A stretch of 64,000 nucleotides of DNA from positions 17,539 to 81,538 of the forward strand of contig CAWGRQ010000040.1 of NCBI GenBank assembly GCA_963824985.1, written 5' to 3'. The position numbers were made by a program, and so were the translations under genes. Origin of the DNA: JAFNAG01 sp963824985 (GTDB taxonomy: Bacteria; Acidobacteriota; UBA6911). The notes beneath the pieces were generated by a model, which saw nothing but the letters and a program-made list of their open reading frames with translations, made no database searches and was not told where the DNA came from. Positions within the stretch are counted from its first letter, which is position 1. Every line of letters starts with the position of its first letter. Shown here one piece after another: positions 1 through 8,681 of this stretch.

Positions 1-1
1 G

Positions 2-550
2 GTAACGCCCACAACGCATGCGCGGATTTATGTGGACAAGTCAGGCGGTCATGACACGGGCCTGGCAATGGCCAATCCGGGAAGCACGAGCATTCGTATT
101 ACTGCGAATGCCTATCAATTGGATGGGGTAACCCGGGCCGGAAGCGGTCAAAGCACGGTGGATATGGATTCGATGGGGCATGATGCCAGGTTTGCGGGGC
201 AGTTGATCGCAGGCTTGCCGGAAGGCTTTACAGGAGTGTTGGACCTTTCCTCTCCATCCCCATTCACCGCCCTGACCCTGCGCTCCCTGACGAACGGGCG
301 CGGTGATTTTCTCATTACGACATTCCCGGTTGCGGACGTTAACCAGCCGCCACCCACTCCGCTCATCTTTCCTCAGGTTGCGGACGGAGGCGGCTACCAG
401 ACTCAGATCATCCTGCTGAGCACCAGCGGTGCAGCTTCAACGGTCACGGTGAGCTACCTGGGTAACGATGGATCTTCCATCGCTGTCGGGCGTGGCACAT
501 CCAGCGCGCCGGGCAAAATCGCACCGGCTATTGGCAAACCTGTTCGCTGA
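2..550 (+). CDS. C-terminal end of a large secreted repeat protein (5-prime partial)
   Basis: The reading frame is open from base 2, so the gene enters from the left edge and about 182 residues are visible. The sequence is rich in Gly, Ser and Thr, with beta-strand-like stretches such as GVLDLSSPSPFTALTLRSL and FPQVADGGGYQTQIILLS. Such segments recur in long extracellular proteins of Acidobacteriota. The tail ends in a low-complexity PGKIAPAIGKPVR. No catalytic motif is visible. Function unknown; an extracellular structural or adhesive role is only an inference. Confidence 0.6.
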   Translation, partial: VTPTTHARIYVDKSGGHDTGLAMANPGSTSIRITANAYQLDGVTRAGSGQSTVDMDSMGHDARFAGQLIAGLPEGFTGVLDLSSPSPFTALTLRSLTNGRGDFLITTFPVADVNQPPPTPLIFPQVADGGGYQTQIILLSTSGAASTVTVSYLGNDGSSIAVGRGTSSAPGKIAPAIGKPVR

Positions 551-918
551 TCTCGCGCGGTGGGGTGAAATGGTTGGGGAATCGTTGTGGCGGGCCGGCA
601 CGACATGCATGGCCAGTCTCAGCTGGCTCTGCGGAACCAGCAGCGCGGCGATGGCTGCGCCCGCCTCGCCGCACCTGCATTCATACTTGGTGCCCACCGT
701 GCGGCGCCGGATGAGCTTCGCCGGGACAAAGTCAATCTGCGGATAGACTCTTTATTTGAAGCTTCTCTGTTATTTTGCTGGAAGAGTCAGGCTGCTGCTA
801 CCAGGGAACAAATATCGAGAAACCTATCCTCCCGCGGGCGTAAAGTAGCAGCTATGCTCTGTTTCCCGCAGTTGCCGCCTCCGATCGCCAGGAATCAATC
901 CCTTGATGGCGCCTGAGG
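551..918. other. Intergenic stretch, no supported gene
   Basis: This gap lies between the end of the left-edge secreted protein and the 3-prime end of the convergent FAD oxidoreductase gene. Short open frames exist on both strands but show no domain, ribosome-binding site or biased composition. No terminator-like hairpin stood out. Confidence 0.5.
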
Positions 919-2301
919 CTACGAAGCGTCACCGCGCGTGAATACCATGGAGCGGGCCAGACGTAATCCCATCTTGATTCCCTCCGCCAATGGAAATCTC
1001 GTGGTGGCGTACATCTCCCGCATGCGGTCCGAGTCCGGATCGTGGTGTTTGCCTCCCAGAACGAGCCCTGCGACCAGCCTGCCGGAGAACTGGGTCAGGG
1101 TGACGCCGACGCCGCCGTAGCCGATGTTCATAATCACGTTGGGGGCCCGGTCGAGCGATCCGAGGATCGGCACCCGCGTTCTGGTCTCATGATATGGGCC
1201 GCACCACTGCGCGTCGATGGATACATCGCGCAAAAGCGGGAAGCGACGGGTCATTTCCTCCCTCAGACGCCGGAAGTTAGGTTCATCCTGATCCGGGGTG
1301 GTCTCGGCGGCGGCGCCCGGCCGGTCGAATCCGCCGAAGAGCACCCGATCCTGCCAGACTCGCGCATAAAAATACTCCCCGCCGATATCCGCGATCGTCT
1401 GGTCCCGAAATCCGAGTTGTTCCCGGCTGGTTTGATCCAGGGGCGCAGTCGCGAGCAGGTAAGTAGTGATCGGCTTGGGGATGCGTCGGCGGATTCCCAG
1501 TTCAAGCTGATGGGTGTAGGCATTCGTCGCCACGATTACCTTGTCCGCTTTCATGCAGGCGCCTGTCGCGGTGAGCACATCAATGCCGGAGCGCGCCGGG
1601 GTGAGTCGCGTCACGCTCGTGTTTTCGTAGAGTCGGACCCCGAGCCGCAGCACGTGCTGCTGCAATCCCTGCGCCAGCGCCAGCGGCTGGAGCGCGTGCC
1701 CTTCGAGCACGAATCCCCCATGTACCGGATAGGGGATCATGGTTCGCAACTCCGCCGGCGCGGCGATATGGCCCGGGATGCCGGCCAGCAGGCAGCGCTC
1801 GGCAATGAACCTGAGATGACGCTGATAGAGGCCATTGGCACCCGCGGTAACGATCCTCGTCGGCATCAGGTCGCAGGCGATCTGTTCGCGCCGGATCAAA
1901 CGGAGGAGCGCCTGCGTCTCCCCGGCAATGTATCGCGCGGCGAAGCGAACGTCGTCCAGTCGCCGCGGCGTGGCCGAACAGTCGATCAGCCAGCTGATCG
2001 GGAGGAAGGGGGAGAGGATGCCGGCATTGCGCCCGCTCGCCCCGTATCCAACGTGGTTGCGTTCCAGGAGGGCAATATCGAGCGCAGGCTCGGCTTCCTT
2101 GAGACAGCGCGCGCAGGAAAGCCCGGCGAAACCGCCCCCGATGATGGCTACATCCGCGCGGGCCGCACTCTCGAGCCGCGCGGCGCGCGGAAGCTGCGAT
2201 TCGCTCCACAACGTGGACCGGGCCGGGTTTCCCTGCATACCCATATGTGAATCTGAAGAACCAGGCACAGACGAGTCTGCCTGCCGACACGCGGGCCGCA
2301 T
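919..2301 (-). CDS. FAD-dependent oxidoreductase of the D-amino-acid oxidase (DAO) family, PuuB-like
   Basis: A 460-residue protein with the dinucleotide-binding motif VAIIGGGFAGLSCARCL near residue 50, followed by ERNHVGYGASGRNAGI. That second motif is typical of DAO-family enzymes such as gamma-glutamylputrescine oxidase and glycine/sarcosine oxidases. These enzymes oxidise amines or amino acids with FAD and release H2O2. The C-terminal MNIGYGGVGVTLTQFSGRLVA is the second FAD-contact block. Length fits the family (about 420-460). The start is uncertain: the annotated ATG at 2301 adds about 19 residues, and ATG at 2244 (MGMQGNP) is equally possible since neither has a strong ribosome-binding site. 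It lies convergent to the upstream gene and 51 bases downstream of the next minus-strand gene, so the two could be cotranscribed. Substrate not predictable. Confidence 0.85.
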   Translation of the reverse strand: MRPACRQADSSVPGSSDSHMGMQGNPARSTLWSESQLPRAARLESAARADVAIIGGGFAGLSCARCLKEAEPALDIALLERNHVGYGASGRNAGILSPFLPISWLIDCSATPRRLDDVRFAARYIAGETQALLRLIRREQIACDLMPTRIVTAGANGLYQRHLRFIAERCLLAGIPGHIAAPAELRTMIPYPVHGGFVLEGHALQPLALAQGLQQHVLRLGVRLYENTSVTRLTPARSGIDVLTATGACMKADKVIVATNAYTHQLELGIRRRIPKPITTYLLATAPLDQTSREQLGFRDQTIADIGGEYFYARVWQDRVLFGGFDRPGAAAETTPDQDEPNFRRLREEMTRRFPLLRDVSIDAQWCGPYHETRTRVPILGSLDRAPNVIMNIGYGGVGVTLTQFSGRLVAGLVLGGKHHDPDSDRMREMYATTRFPLAEGIKMGLRLARSMVFTRGDAS

Positions 2302-2352
2302 CCTCCCCGCAGAGGCATGTTCAAAGCGGACCGGAAGGTTTGAACTTTCGGC

Positions 2353-3144
2353 TTACCGGATAATGCGCGGAAATCCGATTCCCGGGAACGGTAGACGCCG
2401 CGCCGGCGGCCTGTTCTGCCTGGGGGATGGAGGGCGAACCGCCTGCCTGATTTCGCTGTCGCTGAAGATTATCTCCCCGAAGGCAAAGCGCAGGGGCTGT
2501 CCCAATTCCAGGTCAAATTGAGTCCCGGGCTCCAGGAGCAAATCCCGATTCCGGCTCAACAAAACAATTGCCGCCCCGGCAAGAGCGCCGGCGCCGGCGC
2601 CGATCCCGGCACCCGAGGCCGAACGGTTGACGATGCTGCCTATGATGGCACCCTCAGCGGCGGTGCCGACGACAGTGCCTGTTGCGGCTCCGGCGTTCGT
2701 AGTTCCGCCCTGCTCCACCGTCTCGGTTTTACGATCGATTTTTTCGGCTCCCGGACCATGTATGCCGTGAAAATTGGCAATTAAGGTCCGTTCGACTCCA
2801 TTGGGGAGCAGAATCGTTTCAAATTTGATTGCAATGCTCCCTTTTCCCTTAACCTTGCCAGGTTTGTTAACCTGCGTTACCACCCCTTTGACAATCGAAC
2901 CGCGCGGAATTACCAGCCGTTGCTGAATCCAGATGGGGTAGGTAGTGTCGGCATAAAAAACGTCCCCCACCTGAGTCCCCTTGGTATTCAGGTAGGTATT
3001 CAGAACGACCGGAAATACCGTCCCGGCTGGGATTACTATTTCCGGATCCTGGGCGGTTTGCCTGGCCGGTTCCTGGGCCGACAGGGGGAGTACGATTGCT
3101 GCTGCCAAAGCCAGAATACAGACGACATTGCAAAGTTGTCTCAT
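2353..3144 (-). CDS. Secreted protein with glycine-zipper segment, unknown function
   Basis: A 263-residue protein with a clear signal peptide (CNVVCILALAAAIVLPLSA, cleavage near SAQ). The N-terminal domain has IPAGTVFPVVLNTYL and RLVIPRGSIVKGVV, resembling the beta-rich segment of TrbI/VirB10-like proteins. A Gly/Ala-rich stretch around residues 150-200 (GTVVGTAAEGAIIGSIV, GAGIGAGAGALAGAAIVLL) looks like a glycine zipper that could insert in or associate with a membrane. A proline/arginine-rich tail follows. The start is supported by GAGGAAGG just upstream of ATG. Probably periplasmic or cell-envelope; no enzymatic motif seen. The similarity to conjugation proteins is weak and may only reflect shared beta structure. 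Confidence 0.7.
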   Translation of the reverse strand: MRQLCNVVCILALAAAIVLPLSAQEPARQTAQDPEIVIPAGTVFPVVLNTYLNTKGTQVGDVFYADTTYPIWIQQRLVIPRGSIVKGVVTQVNKPGKVKGKGSIAIKFETILLPNGVERTLIANFHGIHGPGAEKIDRKTETVEQGGTTNAGAATGTVVGTAAEGAIIGSIVNRSASGAGIGAGAGALAGAAIVLLSRNRDLLLEPGTQFDLELGQPLRFAFGEIIFSDSEIRQAVRPPSPRQNRPPARRLPFPGIGFPRIIR

Positions 3145-3251
3145 AGGCCTTCCTCTTGAGGCTTGCTTTTTGCTACTTTACGCTTTCGGGCAAAAATAAT
3201 CCAGCCTCGACTATATAGATAAAAAGGAGCGCATCGGGGTTCAATAAAATC

Positions 3252-3678
3252 GTATCTGTTTAGCCGATGCTTAACAGCAGAACGCAAAGACGCAAGGCCG
3301 CAAGGACGCAAAGGGAACCCTTTCGGTTCGTGGGCGTGGGAAGCCTTCGGCCGCATCCTTGGACGAGTCGTGCGAGAAAGCGCAATCCTCCTGAGTAGCC
3401 GCTGCCCGCGCTTTCTCGCACGGCTCGTCCAAGGATGTGCCAGCGCGAAGCGTTGCGCCCACGCCTGTTGGTCAGCGGCGATCTTTGCGTCCTTGCGCCT
3501 TTGCGTTTTATTTCTTCATCCATTATTTTTGGCCAAACAATTACAGAAGGCGGAGTTTCCTGCGACCCCAAGGATGCATGGAAAGACGACGACGCCATTT
3601 GGTGCGCCTCGTTTCGCATGACCCATGCATATGAATGCGTGGAATCCGTGGCTGCTTTTAAAGGGGCTGAACAATTAC
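3252..3678. repeat. MITE-like non-coding repeat, copy A (composite)
   Basis: Left end GTATCTGTTTAGCC at 3252-3265; right end GGCTGAACAATTAC ending 3678, with an extra internal right-type end GGCCAAACAATTAC at 3531-3544. The interior carries complementary runs of CGCAAAGACGCAAGG (about 3290) and TTTGCGTCCTTGCGCC (about 3485), plus a long inverted repeat around GAGAAAGCGC and GCGCTTTCTC. The right part (3545-3678) matches the right part of copy C. Flanks AATAAAATC and AAAAAAATC are a possible imperfect target duplication. No coding potential. Confidence 0.75.
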
Positions 3679-3811
3679 AAAAAAATCGCGACGAGGAGGG
3701 CGGTTTTCCTCGACAATTATTCAAATCCATCGATGCATCGAGGCTCGCGAGTCGGTGAATAGTGCTAGAATAAATTTTTCCTGGAATTTTCATTCCGGAC
3801 TGGAGTTGTTG

Positions 3812-5263
3812 ATGTCTTCGGCCCCCGATACAGCCACGGTAACGCCAGACCAGGGATCGGTGCCCAGGCTCGAGGGTTTGATCATTGGGGGCGGCATTTC
3901 CGGTCTGGCGGTGGCGCACTGGTTGGGTCTGACCGGCCAATCCGAAGGTTGGGAACTCTGGGAGGCAAGCGGAAGGCTGGGGGGCACAATCGGCACCGAT
4001 CGGGTCGCCGGTTATTCGATCGACTGGGGTCCGAACGGATTCCTTGACCGCGAGCCGTTGACCCTGCAACTGGTCGATGAAGTAGGGCTGGCGGCCGAGT
4101 TGGAGCCGGCCGGTGATGCCAGCCAGAAGCGATTCATCGCCAAAGGGGGGCGGCTGCACCCGGTGCCTCTTTCCCCCGGGGCAATCCTCGGCACCGGGCT
4201 TCTGACGCCGTCCCAGAGGCTCCGCGTTTTTCTGGAACCGTTTATCCCCGGACGCCGGGACGACCGCGATGAAACGGTGTTCGACTTTGCCGCGCGGCGC
4301 ATCGGGCGCGGCGCCGCAGAGTCTTTCATCGATCCGATGGTTTCCGGGATTTTTGGCGGGTTGGCGAGAGAACTTTCCCTCCCGGCATGTTTCCCGATCA
4401 TGCGTGAGATGGAGAAGAGCCACGGCGGGCTGGTGCGCGCCATGATCGCCCGGCTGTTAAGGAAGAAAGAGCGAGCCCGGAGTTCCGCACCAGGAAAAAA
4501 CAGCGGCCCGGCCGGCCCGGGGGGGCGACTCACTTCCTTTAGGGGTGGTCTGGACCTTTTGGTCACGCGCCTGCAGGAGCGTTTGCACGGCCTCGTCCAA
4601 TTGGACCGGCCGGCGGTGCGGGTTTCCCGCTCCCGGGACTTTTGGGAGGTGACTGACCTGGCCGGGCGGAGGGTGTTCACCAGGAGGCTGGTCTGCGCCT
4701 GCCCGACTTTCGCGGCAGCGCAGATGTTCGCCGAAACCGATCCCGAGATTGCCGCCGCGTTCGACACCATCCCCTATGCGCCGATAGCGGTGATCGCCTC
4801 AGGGCACAGGCGGGACCGTGTCGATCATCCACTCGACGGCTTCGGCTTTTTGATCCCTCGTTCCGAGGGGTTGCGGACGCTCGGATCACTCTGGACATCA
4901 TCGATATTTGCCGGGCGTGCGCCGGACGGCTATGTCCAGTTCCGCTCCATGATCGGCGGAGCCGGAGATCCGGAGGCGACGGATCTGTCCGACGAAGATC
5001 TCTGGCGTGTGGTACGCCGCGAGGTGGGAGACTTGGTCGGGATACGCAGCGATCCGGATTTCTTGCGCGTCTACCGTTGGCACCGCGGGATTCCGCAATA
5101 CACGCTCGGGCACCTGGAGCGCCGCGCGCGCCTGGAGAAACTGGCGAAACACCGCCCCGGGCTGTACCTGGTCGGCAATGCTTACTACGGTGTCGGTCTC
5201 AACGACTGCGTGAAAATGGCCTACCGCATCGCCGGTGACATCAGGACATCGGAAATCCGGTAG
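3812..5263 (+). CDS. hemY: Protoporphyrinogen oxidase (HemY/HemG-type, FAD)
   Basis: An FAD enzyme of the amine-oxidase superfamily that oxidises protoporphyrinogen IX to protoporphyrin IX in late haem synthesis (some relatives act on coproporphyrinogen). From ATG at 3812, preceded by GGAG, it has 483 residues, normal for the family. N-terminal GLIIGGGISGLAVAHWL is the FAD site, followed by EASGRLGGTI. FIDPMVSGIFGG and the C-terminal IPQYTLGHLERRA with GLYLVGNAYYGVGLNDCV are hallmark blocks. An upstream ATG at 3755 would add 19 residues rich in Phe and Asn that do not look like this family. The gene sits between two repeats of one MITE family. Copy C inserted exactly at its stop codon: the 8-bp duplication CCGGTAGT contains the TAG. 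No other haem genes are nearby. Confidence 0.9.
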   Translation: MSSAPDTATVTPDQGSVPRLEGLIIGGGISGLAVAHWLGLTGQSEGWELWEASGRLGGTIGTDRVAGYSIDWGPNGFLDREPLTLQLVDEVGLAAELEPAGDASQKRFIAKGGRLHPVPLSPGAILGTGLLTPSQRLRVFLEPFIPGRRDDRDETVFDFAARRIGRGAAESFIDPMVSGIFGGLARELSLPACFPIMREMEKSHGGLVRAMIARLLRKKERARSSAPGKNSGPAGPGGRLTSFRGGLDLLVTRLQERLHGLVQLDRPAVRVSRSRDFWEVTDLAGRRVFTRRLVCACPTFAAAQMFAETDPEIAAAFDTIPYAPIAVIASGHRRDRVDHPLDGFGFLIPRSEGLRTLGSLWTSSIFAGRAPDGYVQFRSMIGGAGDPEATDLSDEDLWRVVRREVGDLVGIRSDPDFLRVYRWHRGIPQYTLGHLERRARLEKLAKHRPGLYLVGNAYYGVGLNDCVKMAYRIAGDIRTSEIR

Positions 5264-5264
5264 T

Positions 5265-5486
5265 GTATCTGTTTAGCCCTGTGATCGAAGGCAGCAAAAA
5301 GACGCCACAGATTCCACGGATTCCACTGATTTTTTTTGGAGGCGCTGCCATCAGGGGAGCATTTCCTGCACCCTCCAGGATGCAGGCAAAGACGACGACG
5401 TCATTTGGCGCGCCTCGTTGCACGCGGGCCCAATTCATTTGAATTCGTGCAATTCGTGGCCGCTTTTGAAGGGGCTAAACAATTAC
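5265..5486. repeat. MITE-like repeat, copy C, with 8-bp target duplication
   Basis: Starts GTATCTGTTTAGCC and ends GGCTAAACAATTAC, giving 14-bp terminal inverted repeats with two mismatches. It is flanked by the direct repeat CCGGTAGT at 5257-5264 and 5487-5494. The 222-bp interior has no ORF and carries a CACAGATTCCACGGATTCC run and a segment shared with copy A (AAAGACGACGACG, GCGCCTCGTT). The duplicated target spans the hemY stop codon. Confidence 0.9.
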
Positions 5487-5604
5487 CCGGTAGTAGGAGA
5501 CGAATCTCAAGATCGAGGGTATAATGAATCCCGCATGGAATTGGGATTCACCGGGCAATCCCTGATTGGGCAAAGCAATCATTTATGCAGATAAAGGAGA
5601 GACA

Positions 5605-6603
5605 ATGGATCTGAGCACTCGATACCTGGGAATGAACCTGCGTACCCCCCTCGTTCCGGCGGCGTCCCCCCTGTCGGACAGCGTTGACAATATCAAGCGC
5701 ATGGAAGACGCCGGCGCTTCAGCCGTTGTGCTCCATTCCCTGTTCGAGGAGCAGCTGGTGCGGGAACAGGAAGCCCTTGATTATCACCTGCAGCATGGCA
5801 CCGAGAGCTTTGCGGAATCGCTCACCTACTTCCCGGCGTCGGAGACTTTTCGCATCGGACCCGAAGGCTATCTCGAGCGGATTCGCAAGGCCAAGGAGGC
5901 GGTCGGCATTCCCGTCATTGCCAGCCTCAACGGTGCGTCGATCGGGGGGTGGACCGGCTATGCCAGGAAAATCCAGGAAGCCGGGGCCGATGCCCTGGAG
6001 CTCAATATCTATTACATTCCCACCGACCCGAAACTCACCTGCCAGATGGTCGAGCAGTCTCAGGTTGACATTCTCAAAGCCGTCAAATCTTCCATAAGCA
6101 TTCCGGTGGCGCTCAAACTGAGTCCGTTTTTCACCAGCCTGGCCAGCGTGGCCCAACGGTTCGATGAGGTGGGCGCCGATGCGCTGGTTCTCTTTAACCG
6201 GTTTTATCAGCCGGACATGGATCTGGAAACTCTGGAAATCCGCCCCAACGTGCTGCTGAGCACACCGCAGGCGTTGCGCCTGCCGTTGCGCTGGGTCGCC
6301 ATCCTGTTCGGCCGTGTCAAGGCGGATCTGGCTGCGAGCAGCGGGATTCACAGTTCTCTGGATGTCCTGAAAGTGCTCATGGCCGGAGCCAACATCACGC
6401 AGCTCTGCTCTGTGTTGCTGCAGCATGGAATCGGGCAGATCCGCACGATCGAGAAGGGGATGGTCGAGTGGATGGAGGCCCATGAGTACGAATCGGTGAG
6501 CCAGTTGCGCGGCAGCATGAGCCAGAAAAACTGCGCCAATCCATCGGCATTCGAGCGCGCGCAGTACATGCGCGCCATCCTGTCCTATCAGGCCGGAGCC
6601 TGA
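5605..6603 (+). CDS. Dihydroorotate dehydrogenase-like FMN protein
   Basis: A 332-residue TIM-barrel flavoprotein related to class 1 dihydroorotate dehydrogenase (MDLSTRYLGMNLRTPLVPAA at the N terminus; ALELNIYYIPTD; IPVALKLSPF; DALVLFNRF; SGIHSSLDVLKVLMAGAN for FMN phosphate). Members of this branch are annotated dihydroorotate dehydrogenase-like and often lie apart from pyrimidine genes, so a role in pyrimidine synthesis is not assured. ATG at 5605 is chosen because AAAGGAGAGACA lies directly upstream; the longer TTG start at 5566 would include that ribosome-binding site in the coding region. It stands alone between repeat elements. Confidence 0.85.
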   Translation: MDLSTRYLGMNLRTPLVPAASPLSDSVDNIKRMEDAGASAVVLHSLFEEQLVREQEALDYHLQHGTESFAESLTYFPASETFRIGPEGYLERIRKAKEAVGIPVIASLNGASIGGWTGYARKIQEAGADALELNIYYIPTDPKLTCQMVEQSQVDILKAVKSSISIPVALKLSPFFTSLASVAQRFDEVGADALVLFNRFYQPDMDLETLEIRPNVLLSTPQALRLPLRWVAILFGRVKADLAASSGIHSSLDVLKVLMAGANITQLCSVLLQHGIGQIRTIEKGMVEWMEAHEYESVSQLRGSMSQKNCANPSAFERAQYMRAILSYQAGA

Positions 6604-6635
6604 GGGATAGAAGCGCGCGGCATCAAGTGTGGAAA

Positions 6636-6690
6636 GGAGGGGGGACAGTCACCAGTGTCCCCCGGGGACACTGGTGACTGTCCCCCCTCC
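6636..6690. repeat. Perfect 27-bp palindrome, GGGGACAGTCACC repeat family
   Basis: Arms 6636-6662 and 6664-6690 are perfectly complementary around one base; core GGGGGGACAGTCACCAGTG. A near-identical copy lies at 8614-8669 and a half copy (GTGACTGTCCCCCTTCCACC) at about 7156-7175. Palindromes of this kind are typically tied to REP-associated tyrosine transposases (RAYT). It lies 33 bases after the dihydroorotate dehydrogenase-like gene and could act as a terminator stem. Confidence 0.9.
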
Positions 6691-6770
6691 CCTCCCCCTC
6701 CCCTCATAAACGGCAGAAATCCCTGCCGACTCGGATTCCATTGTCCGAGTCGCCGGAGGGGGAGAAGGCG

Positions 6771-7094
6771 ATGCAACTGTCGGTCGAAAGGAAACACCTG
6801 AGCAACGTTCTCAAGATGGTGGCCTATCAAATCGAAGGTAGTCTGGTTGAGCTATTGCGACCGGTCTATCCGAGGACTGAGGCCGAGGGCCGTACGTTAA
6901 TCCAAACCGCGCTGCGAAGCGCTGCTACGATCGAACCGACCGACGATGAACTTCGAATAACCCTATCGCCGCTGAGCTCGCCGCATCGGTCGAGGGCAAT
7001 CGCCGCAGTCAGTGAGGAGCTCAATAGGACACCCGACATGTTTCCCGGCACCAAGCTCCGGCTCCGCTTCGCTGTGGCCGAGCCGGCGATTTGA
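6771..7094 (+). pseudogene. C-terminal remnant of an unrecognised protein, possibly IS-related
   Basis: A 107-residue frame starting at ATG 6771. Segments VLKMVAYQIEGSLVELLRPVY, EAEGRTLIQTALRSAA and PGTKLRLRFAVAE look like an intact protein domain. In my recollection similar tails occur in long hypothetical proteins next to transposase genes; I cannot name the family. The ribosome-binding site GGAGGGGGAGAAGG lies just upstream, but the Ser/Glu-rich lead-in suggests a fusion to foreign sequence. It is followed at once by a minus-strand transposase remnant. Confidence 0.4.
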
Positions 7095-7175
7095 TCAAAA
7101 AGCGGACAGTTTTCCGTTGGGGTATGTCAGGAGCTCTGAACTTAGTGCCATTCGTGACTGTCCCCCTTCCACCGC

Positions 7176-7397
7176 ACTTTTAATAATAATGATGAGAGCC
7201 GAGCGCCAATCCGGCCAGAGACTCGAGAGTAGAATCCAGAGGAAGCGGTCTGAGGCATGAAGCTTGGGACGGCTCGGAACCGAACGCCGCATGACATTAA
7301 GCTGATGTCGTAGCGCGACGAACTTAACCCGGAGCGCGAATCGCGTTCGGAAGCCGGCAAGGGTGGCTGAAAGCAGCGCAATCAGGACGTTATGCAT
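7176..7397 (-). pseudogene. N-terminal fragment of an integrase-core (rve) transposase
   Basis: The start MHNVLIALLSATLAGFRTRF, then VALRHQLNVMRR and DRFLWILLSSLWPDWRSALII, is the usual N terminus of a common IS transposase whose rve catalytic domain follows. Here the sequence breaks off after about 70 residues, where a half copy of the GACTGTCCCC repeat (about 7156-7175) begins. The rest of the transposase, including all catalytic acidic residues, is missing. A longer but also broken relative lies at 20.4-21.5 kb. Confidence 0.65.
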
Positions 7398-7411
7398 GAA
7401 CCGGGAAGCTA

Positions 7412-7630
7412 TCAGGCCGATTCCACGAGTGCAATATTTTCAAGCTGGACGAAGTTTTTGGCAGGCACAACCGGATGAGGGCTCAAACGGGACTTCTGCA
7501 CATGCGGGATGAGCTCCGCGACCGGATGACCATTCCGGCAAATGAGAAACGTTTCCCCCTTTTCCTCGACGTCCGCCAGCACGGCAGACAAACCGGCAAA
7601 AAGGGAGGTGGACTTCACCGCCGGTCCCAC
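7412..7630 (-). pseudogene. Phd/YefM-type antitoxin remnant
   Basis: The central block AVLADVEEKGETFLICRNGH followed by PVAELIPHVQKSRLSPHPV matches Phd/YefM antitoxins, which bind operator DNA and neutralise a partner toxin. The usual N-terminal beta-strand and the toxin-binding C terminus are replaced by unrelated residues (MGPAVKSTSLFAG; VPAKNFVQLENIA). No toxin gene lies beside it. It looks like an orphan fragment rather than a working antitoxin. Confidence 0.5.
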
Positions 7631-7835
7631 TTCCTAGGTGTTTCTTTAGAAAATGGTTGTTATCTTGTTGGAAAGCGTTTACGATAAATTTATATTCATT
7701 TCCCTGCAAGGTCCGCGAACCACACCGTGGTTCCGATCGGCGATCTCCGAAAGCGCTGGTCGCAGGTTCCAATTCTGCTCGGCGAATGGGATCAGACATT
7801 ATAGAACCACTTCGGACAGCCTTGGAGTATAAGTT

Positions 7836-8681
7836 GTGAAATTGATTCGTAATTTCAGCAAATGTCTCACGCTTTATGTGTGCTTTTTATCTTGTTTGGC
7901 GGCGTCTGTCGCCTGCAATAAGCAGGAAGGTGAGCAATATCAGCAGGCTTTGCCCTCGACTCGAATACAGGTGCTACGGAATTTGGCAAAATCTTATCGA
8001 GACAAAGGTGTTCGCACTCCTGAGCCTATTCGTATCGAAGTAGATTGGTCGCTTGTCAGCGGTTTCGACGAGATAATCTCCACTTCCGATTTGATTTGCC
8101 TTGCCACGCTCATCGATCAACGAGTCCGTCCTTCGGCCAATTTGGGATCCCTGTTTGAAACTGTTTCGAAGTTCCGCATCGACGAGTTGTTACTTGGCCC
8201 AACCAAATTTAAGGAAGTGCCGTTTGCCAAGCGGGTTCTTCCAGATATGCTCATGACTCCACTGAATGACAATGAGATTTTCGTTGTTCAAATAGGCGGA
8301 ACGATGGAAATCGATGGAGTCTTACTTCGGGAAGATGTCTCTCTTTATCCTTCACTCGCGCCGCACTTCCAGTACATCTTATTCCTCAGTCAGGTGCATG
8401 CAGATGCTGAACATTCGTCGTACTATGGTTCCCTACAAGATCGTGTCTACGAAACCTACGGCCCATTTGGTGTCGTCCTTTTAAATAGGGCCAACAAAAC
8501 GATTAATCCACTGGCTGCCACCGATGGAATGACAAAGGAAATCGCAGACATGCATCTATCGCATACTGCAGATTTTCTAAATTACATAAATCAACGTGTA
8601 CAAGGAGGGGGAAGGAGGGGGGACAGTCACCAGTGTCACCAGGGGACACTGGTGACTGTCCCCCCCTCCCACATCACCTAG
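7836..8681 (+). CDS. AT-rich putative lipoprotein, C terminus altered by a repeat insertion
   Basis: A 281-residue protein starting GTG (GGAG about 10 bases upstream) with a hydrophobic leader ending LAASVACNKQEG, which could be a lipobox with Cys27. The rest has no recognised domain; VSGFDEIISTSDLICLATLI and FRIDELLLGP suggest a mixed alpha/beta secreted domain. The last about 25 residues (GGGRRGDSHQCH onward) are encoded by the GGGGACAGTCACC palindrome at 8614-8669. The native stop was therefore probably lost when the repeat inserted. Base composition is clearly lower in G+C than neighbouring genes, which suggests transfer. Function unknown. Confidence 0.6.
   Translation: MKLIRNFSKCLTLYVCFLSCLAASVACNKQEGEQYQQALPSTRIQVLRNLAKSYRDKGVRTPEPIRIEVDWSLVSGFDEIISTSDLICLATLIDQRVRPSANLGSLFETVSKFRIDELLLGPTKFKEVPFAKRVLPDMLMTPLNDNEIFVVQIGGTMEIDGVLLREDVSLYPSLAPHFQYILFLSQVHADAEHSSYYGSLQDRVYETYGPFGVVLLNRANKTINPLAATDGMTKEIADMHLSHTADFLNYINQRVQGGGRRGDSHQCHQGTLVTVPPSHIT
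8614..8669. repeat. Second GGGGACAGTCACC palindrome
   Basis: Arms 8614-8637 and 8645-8669 with a one-base bulge; same core as 6636-6690. It lies inside the 3-prime end of the putative lipoprotein gene and supplies its last codons. Confidence 0.9.

Noticed and set aside
1042..2250. Long plus-strand frame (402 residues) opposite the FAD oxidoreductase
   Set aside because: It is the mirror of a GC-rich gene; no domain, and the minus-strand frame has clear DAO motifs.
3260..4423. Minus-strand frame of 387 residues over the MITE and hemY start
   Set aside because: It mixes repeat DNA with the antisense of hemY; no domain.
7735..7783. A tRNA-like T-arm (GGTCGCAGGTTCCAATTCTGC) near 7757
   Set aside because: The T-stem can pair, but no matching 5-prime acceptor half, D-arm or CCA was found, so at most it is a 3-prime tRNA relic; not called as a tRNA or attachment site.
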